Positions 1 to 6,030 of a DNA stretch of 10,108 nt are shown here, in pieces; position 1 is the first letter of the stretch, and each line of letters starts with the position of its first letter. The stretch comes from Willaertia magna (taxonomy: Eukaryota > Heterolobosea > Eutetramitea > Acrasida > Naegleriidae), in assembly GCA_902984215.1 (NCBI GenBank), contig CADWAF010003439.1, positions 1 to 10,108 on the forward strand, read 5' to 3'. The translations under genes were made by a program, and so were the position numbers. The notes under the pieces were generated by a model. That model had not been told where the DNA came from. It made no database searches and worked only from the letters and a program-made list of their open reading frames with translations.

Positions 1-33
1 TATAAAATTTATTTTGTTTTATATAATTATTAT

Positions 34-260
34 GTTATCTATTGTTATTAAAAAGGAAATAAAACTCTACGAATGTAATAAAATTAATTAATATTTTATT
101 TTGTGACAAAAAGTGATTATATTTTATTTTGTTATCTATTATTATAAAAAAGGAAAAAAAACATTACGATTGTAATAGATTTATTTGTTTTGTGATATTG
201 TGTTATCTATTATAATAAAAAAGGAAAAAAAATATTACAGGTTCGATCCTTGTAAGCAAT
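34..260 (+). repeat. Three diverged direct repeats, each with a short hairpin
   Basis: The phrase GTTATCTATT recurs at 34, 131 and 202. Each copy is followed by an A-rich tract containing AAAAAGGAAA and then a small inverted repeat. The hairpins are TAC-GAAT-GTA in copy 1, ATTAC-GATT-GTAAT in copy 2, and a larger TTACAGG-TTCGATC-CTTGTAA in copy 3. The spacing is 97 then 71 nt, the first interval being longer because it carries an extra AT-rich segment. The copies are imperfect. The third hairpin resembles a tRNA T-arm (see findings), but no complete tRNA can be folded around it. This could be a decayed small dispersed element or locally duplicated AT-rich spacer. Confidence 0.5.
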
Positions 261-531
261 TTTTATTTTTTGTAAGTGTAATGTTATTGAAAGACAGTAT
301 TTCAATATCACCTCCAAATATGAATTTCCGAAGCAACCTCGATACTAATAGTTTCTATCTCAATAATTTAATATATAGGTCATTGTTATTTAAAATTGTA
401 ATAAAAAAAATTCTTTTCGACTAGGTGTCGTGGGTAATTATAAATTATTTAAACTTCTTTGTTTTTACTTTAAATTTTTTGTATTTTCAAACTTGTGTAC
501 AATAAAAACCTTGCCACTTTTAATATTACCT

Positions 532-570
532 CTGACTGAATAAACGGTTGGCTAGAAAAAAACCGGTCAG
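532..570 (+). other. Nested inverted repeat in the leader of the orphan gene
   Basis: CTGAC (532-536) pairs with GTCAG (566-570), and CGGTT (545-549) pairs with AACCG (561-565). The two right arms are directly adjacent and the left arms are 8 nt apart, so the RNA could form a 10-bp stem with one 8-nt bulge and an 11-nt loop. It ends 20 nt before the ATG at 591, so it is probably in the 5' leader or at the transcription start. It is one of the few G+C-containing stretches in the flank. Whether it acts as RNA or as a DNA binding site cannot be told from sequence. Confidence 0.4.
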
Positions 571-590
571 TCTGTATTTTCAAGTAAAAA

Positions 591-1625
591 ATGGAACAAA
601 CAAAAGACGAAATGAATGAAAATGAGAATGCTAGCGGTTCAAAAACTAACGATTTTGAAAAAGACCCTTTATCTTATTTTAATAATAATTCTTTATTAAC
701 GATACATGACAATGCTTTTGAGAATGCTCCGATTTGTTTAGATTCAAGTAAAGAGTATTTGGTTATTGAGGCAATTAAAGAGGCGTTTAAGGATGATAAC
801 TCTATGTATTTTACTTTAACTCACTCTGAAAGTTTCCACAAACATTTTCAAAATCTTCTTAAAGAAGATAATCCTACTTTTAAAAAGATATTTTCTTATG
901 TTCACGGGTTAATGTGTTTGAACGGTAATGAGTATCTTGAAGAAAGAAGTAAAGCAGCAGAATTTGAAAGTATTGAGCAATTAAGATATTCATGTCGTTA
1001 TTTGAAGAATACTTTGGATTCTGAAATATCTTTTTTAACTAAAAGAATGACATGGTTTTATGCTGTAATCGATGAGTGTGGTGCAGAATCAGAACAAAAT
1101 ATCACAGAAATTAAGTTACATATAGTTTGTGAATTTAAACTTAAAGAAATATTAAAACACCACTGTGAAATTCGCAAAAGTATCTTGTCGACTATTAAAA
1201 TATTATTGGAAAGCAAAATCCCTCTGTCAACAGGACTTGCTGTTTTGGCTGATAAGGAGGATTGTATTTTTATTGGTGTTGAGGTTGACAACAAGTATTT
1301 AGAAAGTAACGCCAGAATATGTTTTTTGAACAGGTTTAATATTGCGACTATTGAAGGAATGTGTAAGGCTTTTGTACTGTTTCTTAGTTATGCAGCATTC
1401 AAAGGAAATAGAGAAACAATGGCGGTTTTTCTTGCAAATCTACGCAAAGATGTCAAGACATCAAATAGTCCACAAACAAACAACAGCAAACAAAGCCAAA
1501 ACTGCAATCAAAGCTTTCCACATGAACATTACAGAAAAGACATGAAATTATTATTGCAAAAGAAAAAAATTATTCAAGAGAAATCTAGAAAGATTCTTCA
1601 AGATGCATCTAACTTTGTAAAATAA
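591..1625 (+). CDS. Unrecognised 344-aa protein
   Basis: This is an uninterrupted frame from an ATG preceded by an A-rich run, ending in TAA. I do not recognise the family. Residues 1-35 are polar and acidic and probably disordered. Residues about 55-290 look like a mostly alpha-helical globular domain with about nine cysteines scattered along it, not in a zinc-binding spacing. Residues 290-312 are a Ser/Asn/Gln-rich linker, and 313-344 a basic, helix-forming tail rich in Lys. There is no signal peptide and no convincing membrane helix; the segment near 256-270 is hydrophobic but short. AATAAA overlaps the stop codon and a second lies near 1686, both usable as polyadenylation signals. The gene converges with the GNL1-like gene, 77 bp away. 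It has no introns, although two neighbours do. It may be lineage-specific or fast-evolving. Confidence 0.75.
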   Translation: MEQTKDEMNENENASGSKTNDFEKDPLSYFNNNSLLTIHDNAFENAPICLDSSKEYLVIEAIKEAFKDDNSMYFTLTHSESFHKHFQNLLKEDNPTFKKIFSYVHGLMCLNGNEYLEERSKAAEFESIEQLRYSCRYLKNTLDSEISFLTKRMTWFYAVIDECGAESEQNITEIKLHIVCEFKLKEILKHHCEIRKSILSTIKILLESKIPLSTGLAVLADKEDCIFIGVEVDNKYLESNARICFLNRFNIATIEGMCKAFVLFLSYAAFKGNRETMAVFLANLRKDVKTSNSPQTNNSKQSQNCNQSFPHEHYRKDMKLLLQKKKIIQEKSRKILQDASNFVK

Positions 1626-1691
1626 AGTTTGTTTTATGGATATCTTTCATTACAAATCAATTTAAATGTTATTACAGATTTTTAAAATAAA
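1621..1691 (+). terminator. Polyadenylation signals of the 591-1625 gene
   Basis: AATAAA at 1621-1626 overlaps the TAA stop codon, and another AATAAA lies near 1686-1691. Both sit in the 77-bp convergent spacer. The assignment rests only on the hexamer and its position. Confidence 0.4.
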
Positions 1692-1697
1692 TTACAC

Positions 1698-1703
1698 TTT
1701 ATT
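1698..1703 (-). terminator. Polyadenylation signal of the GNL1-like gene
   Basis: On the minus strand AATAAA overlaps the last base of the TAA stop codon (reading TAAATAAAG). The gene converges with the 591-1625 gene, so both transcripts must end within, or overlap across, a short spacer. Confidence 0.4.
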
Positions 1704-3730
1704 TACAATTCTTCATTATTTAATTCCTCCATATCCTTAAGGTAATCGAAAGGGTTGAGGTTTTCATACTTTTTCTTTTTTCCCTTTGTGCCTTTTTTAT
1801 TTTCAACTTCTTCTATTGGCTCAATTTCTTCCTCTTCTTGAATTATATTTTCTTGATTAGTTTTTGACAAAGGAGTTGGAGGTGAAAATGCTAATATCAA
1901 GGCTGGGTCATCCCCCTTCAATACCTTTCTTAATAATTCATTAGCTCCTCTATAGACATCAGGTCTTCCATTCTTTTTAGTCATATAACCTCTCTTTACA
2001 GCATAAGCCTCACAAACTGTCCAAGCTGACCATGGAATATTATTTTCAATGTCATATTCATCTTTTTTTAACTTTAATTTCTTCACAAGATCTACTCTTT
2101 CAGCTAAATATCTTACAATACTATAAGGATCTCTTACTTGACTGATTGGGAAAATACCTGATAAAATTTGTAAAGATTTAGAAACGCCAACAGCTGGAAA
2201 AACTAAACCTGGACAATCACACAATTGAATCATCTTATTCTTAGTATCTAAGAAAATTGTTTGATAATGTTTGGTATGACCAGGTGTATAAGAAGTAGAA
2301 ACCACTTTCTTTCCAGTCAAGGCATTAATAATAGATGATTTACCAACATTAGGATGACCAATAAATCCAATCACACAACCATCATATTTCTTATCAATGT
2401 CACTTGTTATATCGTGACCATGCTTCTCGTCCTTCTCATCAACAACATCTTTCTCTTCTTCTACATTTTCTTCTTCATCTTCAGGTATCAATCCAGCCTT
2501 AATTGCCTCTCTTCTCTTTCTTTCCTTCTTCTTTAACTTTAATTTTGGCTGTGGTGTTGGTAACTCAACTTTATCACAAGCATCAATCAACTCATCAAAA
2601 TCAGATTCAACCAACTCTTCTACCTTCTCTTGTTCTTCTTTTATCGTTTTCTTCAATCCACTAATCTTATACTCTTTATAAAGTTTTTTACACGTTTGCC
2701 ATATCGTTTTAGAATAACGCTTAATTAACTGTAATTCCTCAAGCTTTACCTCTTTACTCTTTGATTTCTTTCCACTTCCCGTGCCTCTCGTAAATAAACA
2801 AACCGTTACGTTTGGATAGTTTTCTTTAAACCACTTAATCCAAATCTGTTGTTTCTCCTCAGAAATTAAATCACACTTATTTAAAATTAAAAGAAATGGT
2901 TTCTTTAATTCATTTGTTATATAATTATATAAAGATGGAGGGAAATGAAATAGTGGATGTCTAATATCAGCAACAATTAATAAAATATCTGATAATTCAA
3001 TAGTTTTCCATAATTGTTTCCAAACATGAAGATTTTCTTCAAAATAGTTTAATTCTTCTGTTTTATATTTACCAATTACTTCTTGTAAATACTTTTCAAA
3101 ATATTCTTCTTCAAACCTTTCCATTTGACCTTTTTTTAAGCTAGTATAGTCAATATCTGGTTTCTTTGGAAAATCAAGACTTTTATATCCTTCATTTACT
3201 TCAACTTGTAAAGATTTAAATTTTGAAGGGTGAGGTGCTTTATCGTCAGAAACTTCAAGATATACAGGTAATGGTTGTAAACTTTCTAATTTTCTTTTTT
3301 GAATTTCTTCTTCACTTTCTTTTGAGAATTTTGTAGCTAATTTATATTCAGAAGTAACCATAGAGGTGTATTCCTTCTTTTTGGAAGACTTATTAGTTTC
3401 ATCATCTTCTTCTTCTAATGCACTGTCATTATCGGAATTTTCTTCTTCTGATTCAGATAAAGGTGTTAGTTCTTTTTGATTAAATTCTTGTTCTGATTCT
3501 TCTTCAATTGCATTGATTCTTTCTTCTGGATTACCTCTGATTTGATTTGGTTTTTTTTGATCAGTTTTATTATCGGAAGAACTGCCGGCCCTAATTTCTT
3601 CTTCACTATCTTTCCATTTTGACCAATCATATAAATCTTCTTTTCTTTCTTCTTTTTCCTTCTTTTTCTTTCTTTTATCTTGTAACTGAGCCTTTTTCTT
3701 TGCTGCACTAAAGGCTTGTTTTCTAGTCAT
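1703..3730 (-). CDS. GNL1: GNL1-type circularly permuted GTPase, 675 aa
   Basis: This is a large nucleolar-type GTPase of the YlqF/YawG (MMR_HSR1) group, a group linked to ribosome biogenesis. The G motifs run in permuted order: G4 NKCD at residues 284-287, then G1 GHPNVGKSS at 458-466, a TPGHT switch-like segment at 482-486, and G3 DCPG at 505-508. ADIRHP (254-259) before G4 and the region 563-620 (a Trp-containing segment, then DVYRGANELLR) are hallmarks of the GNL1 branch rather than LSG1 or NOG2. The N terminus, MTRKQAFSAAKKKAQLQDKR, is the basic GNL1 leader, which supports this start. Acidic and lysine-rich low-complexity tracts lie at 40-150 and 395-440, with another lysine tract near 646-654; they make the protein somewhat longer than the roughly 600-aa animal form. 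There is no intron. The ATG lies directly beside one copy of an 18-bp repeat. The GNL1-group assignment is strong; the exact cellular role is inferred from the family. Confidence 0.93.
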   Translation of the reverse strand: MTRKQAFSAAKKKAQLQDKRKKKKEKEERKEDLYDWSKWKDSEEEIRAGSSSDNKTDQKKPNQIRGNPEERINAIEEESEQEFNQKELTPLSESEEENSDNDSALEEEDDETNKSSKKKEYTSMVTSEYKLATKFSKESEEEIQKRKLESLQPLPVYLEVSDDKAPHPSKFKSLQVEVNEGYKSLDFPKKPDIDYTSLKKGQMERFEEEYFEKYLQEVIGKYKTEELNYFEENLHVWKQLWKTIELSDILLIVADIRHPLFHFPPSLYNYITNELKKPFLLILNKCDLISEEKQQIWIKWFKENYPNVTVCLFTRGTGSGKKSKSKEVKLEELQLIKRYSKTIWQTCKKLYKEYKISGLKKTIKEEQEKVEELVESDFDELIDACDKVELPTPQPKLKLKKKERKRREAIKAGLIPEDEEENVEEEKDVVDEKDEKHGHDITSDIDKKYDGCVIGFIGHPNVGKSSIINALTGKKVVSTSYTPGHTKHYQTIFLDTKNKMIQLCDCPGLVFPAVGVSKSLQILSGIFPISQVRDPYSIVRYLAERVDLVKKLKLKKDEYDIENNIPWSAWTVCEAYAVKRGYMTKKNGRPDVYRGANELLRKVLKGDDPALILAFSPPTPLSKTNQENIIQEEEEIEPIEEVENKKGTKGKKKKYENLNPFDYLKDMEELNNEEL

Positions 3731-3939
3731 TTTTTAAGCTTAATTCAAACTGTTACAAAAGCGCAGAATGGAACAATAACCCAGTAATCAGAACTAACAG
3801 CAACATTAAACCGTACGTAGCCAAGGAAAGAAATATCAACAAATGGTCAATTTGGCAAATACTTACAAATCAGAAAGCCATAAACATAAGTAAAAAAAGC
3901 ATTAATTACGGAGACATACTAGATGAAAATGATTTGTAA
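3727..3939 (+). pseudogene. Start-less 70-codon open frame, possible gene or exon remnant
   Basis: After an in-frame TAG at 3724-3726, a frame stays open for 70 codons to a TAA at 3937-3939. It has no ATG. The translation is complex rather than low-complexity: it has three Trp, a KPYVAKERN segment and an acidic end, GDILDENDL. The base composition is less AT-rich than the surrounding spacer. AATAAA follows at about 3977. The frame starts inside the left 18-bp repeat and runs antisense out of the GNL1 start region. A genuine upstream exon is unlikely because the conserved GNL1 N terminus occupies that DNA on the other strand. I cannot name a family. It may be a relic of an inserted gene or element end, or chance. 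Confidence 0.25.
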
Positions 3940-4012
3940 GATGGGAACAAAACCATGCAATGGTTTTGTCCCTTATAATAAACTCATCTCTAATTTTTTA
4001 AGCTTAATTCAA
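3731..4012. repeat. 18-bp exact direct repeat bracketing a 246-bp segment
   Basis: TTTTTAAGCTTAATTCAA occurs at 3731-3748 and again at 3995-4012, a period of 264 bp. A second, imperfect match (TGGTCAATTTGGCAAAT at 3844-3860 against TGGTCAATTCGGAAAAT at 4018-4034, 15 of 17) lies to the right of each copy but at different distances. The left copy abuts the GNL1 start codon, so the GNL1 leader begins with this sequence on the minus strand. An insertion with target duplication, or a duplication of the leader followed by decay, would both explain it. No terminal inverted repeats flank the enclosed segment. Confidence 0.65.
3943..3972. other. Strong hairpin after the remnant open frame
   Basis: The left arm GGGAACAAAACCAT (3943-3956) and the right arm ATGGTTTTGTCCC (3960-3972) form a 13-bp stem with one bulged A and a 3-nt GCA loop. 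It is by far the tightest perfect-type hairpin in the spacer. It starts 3 nt after the TAA at 3937-3939 and is followed by AATAAA. It could be a 3'-end structure, an element terminus or a small-RNA precursor. Sequence alone does not decide. Confidence 0.55.
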
Positions 4013-4499
4013 TTAACTGGTCAATTCGGAAAATGTAATAAAATAGTTTCTTTCTTCTTATAAATTGTTGAAGAAGATGTTATTATATTGAAATAATGTA
4101 AAAATAGTTAACGATAGTTTAACATGTTGTTGTTCACTTAGGAATGCAGTTAGATAATTATTTTCCGAACTGTTTTTGTAGTTGTCTTTTTCGCCGCTCT
4201 TGTGGCGTTTGTGAATGCAGTGCACGATAGTAATTGAAGTAAAACAACAACACATTACAGAAGAAAAATTATATGTATTTATGTAGTATAAAGTGTTGTG
4301 AAAAAGACATGTGGTGTGCTTTGGTGAAAATTGGAGTTATTGGTGAAAATAATTATATTATACCACACCACTCAAAATTCTTGAAGAATACGTATAGAGC
4401 AGAGAGCTAGCAGGTTTGAGTTGCAATTAATTTGCATGGCATTTAACCCATATTGTTTTATTTCTCTTTTATTATTGTTTGTAGAGTTATTAATCAACT

Positions 4500-5860
4500 T
4501 TAGTTAAAATTAATATCTACAAAAACATCATTTCCTTTCAATAATCTTTGTAAATTATTTTTAAAATATTTTAATGATTCAAACTTTCTAACATTTTTAC
4601 AATAAACAACATAATGCCATCCTCCAGTAACTACTGTATTAAACTTTAATGTTGGCGCATATTGTAAAGATAAACAATGTGCCTTAACATTCCCAAATTG
4701 TTCTTGTTCTAACTCTGTAACAGCTTCTCCAATAAAATAGACATTATCATTTGTAGTTGTTGTAAAATAAGTTCCTCTTGATGTGCAACCAAATTCTTTA
4801 ACGTTCAATCCAACAGGTAACAAGAATTCCATAAATGTTTTGTTATCATCTAAATTCTCATGACCACATTGACCTAATGAATTATGGCCTTTTTTGTTAT
4901 TAAAATAACAATATTAAATAATATTAAATAGTTATAATTACCTGAAGCAAAAACTTTTCCATTATTTAGTAAAACAATTGTGAAATAATATCCACATGTT
5001 ACTTGTTTGATTTCTGATATTTCTTCAAATGGTGTTTTTAAATAAGTGTATTCAAATTCTTCAGTATCCACTCCACTTAGTGAATTAAATGTATTTGGTC
5101 CTTCTACATACATTTTATTATCATTTTCTGTTACAATAATACTAAAATCACCTCCACAAGATAATATTTTAATTCCCTTTTTTATTAAATTATTTATCTT
5201 TTCATTTGCCTTTTCTGGAATAGTTTTTTCTTTAATGTCGCGTAAATATTCATATTCCCAACATTTAAATTGATTATTTTCTTTATAATTTAAACAATTT
5301 AAACTGCAATATTAACAAAATAACTTACTATTTATAGCAATAAACCGATAAGATAAAGTACAAGTAGCCAGCAATTTAAAATTATCTTTAATATATTTTC
5401 CATAAATATTTTTGTGATCGTAAGAAATTAAAATATATTCGTCATTTTCTAATTGTAAAATTAAAATACCACAATTACAAAATATTTCTTTAATTTTTGG
5501 AATATTGTATTCCATCTTTAAAATATCTTTTGCAAAAAGTGTAAAATTAAAATTATACAAATTTTTGTAATTATCAATTTTATTTAAATATTTTTGTTCT
5601 TTGAAATCTTTAGAATAGTTTTGTAAAGTATACAGTTCCCTAGATTCTTTTTTTTAGTAAAATTTAAGGAAAATAAAATTATTAAAATAATTACCTGTTA
5701 AAATAATTGTTTCACCTGCTGTTGCAGCTATTGATTTAATGATTTTATTTGATGGCAAACTGAATTCTCCCCATCCCTTATGTTCCTCCCCATTGAAACA
5801 GCGCTGTTTATTAATAAAGGTGTTGTCAATGGTGGGGGAAGGGTCTGTTGTTTCGGACAT
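4500..5860 (-). CDS. RCC1-like seven-bladed propeller protein, 403 aa, four exons
   Basis: Reconstructed exons on the minus strand are 5860-5695, 5646-5329, 5280-4942 and 4888-4500, with phase-1 junctions throughout, ATG start and TAA stop. The product contains seven RCC1-type strand registers: IAATAGETIILTES (about 44-57), then EIFCNCGILILQ (109), LLATCTLSYRFIAIN (147), ILSCGGDFSIIVTEN (200), QVTCGYYFTIVLLNNG (254), EFGCTSRGTYFTTT (306) and TVVTGGWHYVVYC (359). The blade-turn motif VFASGHNSLGQCG (271-283) is restored only by the third splice. Splice 1 and splice 2 likewise complete registers 1 and 3, which supports the model. The length matches a single RCC1 propeller (about 420 aa). RCC1 family members include Ran exchange factors and many adaptor proteins; I see nothing that specifically marks this as the Ran exchange factor. 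No signal peptide or membrane helix. It is transcribed away from the next RCC1-like gene. Confidence 0.9.
4889..4941 (-). other. Intron 3 of the minus-strand RCC1-like gene (53 nt)
   Basis: Donor GTAATT and acceptor ACAAAAAAG, with TTAATAAC as a possible branch site. The junction rebuilds the diagnostic RCC1 turn ASG-HNSLGQCG. Confidence 0.9.
5281..5328 (-). other. Intron 2 of the minus-strand RCC1-like gene (48 nt)
   Basis: Donor GTAAGT and acceptor TTATAAAG. An earlier TTGCAG would define a 25-nt intron but creates a stop codon at once. Joining at AAAG gives FIAIN-K-NNQFKCW, which completes the third RCC1 register. Confidence 0.85.
5647..5694 (-). other. Intron 1 of the minus-strand RCC1-like gene (48 nt)
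   Basis: Donor GTAATT and acceptor AAAAAAAAG, with ACTAA as a possible branch site 8-12 nt before the junction. The downstream CTAG acceptor would shift the frame and soon stop, so the AAAAG site is preferred. The retained intron has an in-frame TAA although its length is a multiple of three. Confidence 0.85.
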
Positions 5861-6030
5861 TTTTTTTTATATTTTTCTAATTCAATGGGAGGATTTATTT
5901 ACATGTTATGATGAATATTAAGAAGAATAAGAACACTCTTTGTTCTTGTTGCAATTATAAAATATAAATCCACAAACCATTACAATTTTTTAAGGTCCAA
6001 TGTAAAAATTTATTTTTAAATAAATAAAGA
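5861..6030. promoter_or_regulatory. Divergent promoter region of the two RCC1-like genes
   Basis: The 170 bp between the two start codons must carry both promoters and leaders. It holds A/T runs next to each ATG (T8 at 5861-5868; TTTTTAAATAAATAAAG before 6031), a TATAAAATATAAA stretch near 5957-5969, and an inverted repeat AAGAACA-CTCTT-TGTTCTT at 5929-5947. The inverted repeat lies roughly midway, 69 bp from one ATG and 84 bp from the other. It is a candidate shared control site; no known factor is implied. Confidence 0.5.

Larger units (their letters stand above)
1..590. other. AT-rich non-coding left flank with hairpin repeats
   Basis: No convincing gene is seen here. The stretch is dominated by A/T runs. 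It holds three diverged repeats between about 34 and 260, and a nested inverted repeat at 532-570 immediately before the first gene (both listed separately). An open frame at 185-424 opens on a non-ATG codon, overlaps the repeats, and has low-complexity Ile/Lys/Phe-rich content, so I treat it as chance. The part from 430 to 590 is the likely promoter and 5' leader of the gene at 591; it ends in an A-rich run before the ATG, like most other genes in this window. Confidence 0.6.
3731..4499. other. Complex spacer between the GNL1-like gene and the first RCC1-like gene
   Basis: About 770 bp hold no convincing complete gene. The left third (3731-4012) is bracketed by an 18-bp direct repeat and contains a start-less open frame, a hairpin and an AATAAA; these are listed separately. 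The middle (4080-4260) has a 10-bp inverted repeat (TGTTGTTGTT 4125-4134 with its complement 4243-4252), GAATGCAGT twice (4142 and 4213), CGATAGT twice (4112 and 4225), and a small GC hairpin CGCC/GGCG at 4192-4207. The right part has GTGGTGTG (4311-4318) facing CACACCAC (4364-4371), with two 11-bp direct repeats between them. The minus-strand end (4440-4499) carries AATAAA near 4458, a likely poly(A) signal for the RCC1-like gene. The left edge is the GNL1 promoter and leader. Confidence 0.6.

Noticed and set aside
185..262. Possible tRNA gene around the T-arm look-alike
   Set aside because: The 3' acceptor strand would be AAGCAAT, but no complementary strand, D-arm or anticodon arm can be placed upstream; only the T-arm fits.
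185..424. Open frame of 79 codons on the plus strand in the left flank
   Set aside because: It begins on a non-ATG codon, runs through the AT-rich repeats, has low-complexity Ile/Lys/Phe content and no recognisable domain.
3466..3708. Lysine-rich minus-strand frame inside the GNL1-like gene
   Set aside because: It is a frame-shifted shadow of the conserved basic/acidic GNL1 N terminus.
4058..4255. Minus-strand frame of 65 codons in the spacer
   Set aside because: It has no domain and no leader context, and it spans the small repeats; likely chance.
5046..5273. Plus-strand frame opposite the RCC1-like gene
   Set aside because: It is antisense to exon 3, whose RCC1 registers are clear on the minus strand.
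5304..5328. 25-nt intron in the RCC1-like gene
   Set aside because: Using the TTGCAG acceptor puts a stop codon right after the junction; the 48-nt intron keeps the frame and completes an RCC1 register.
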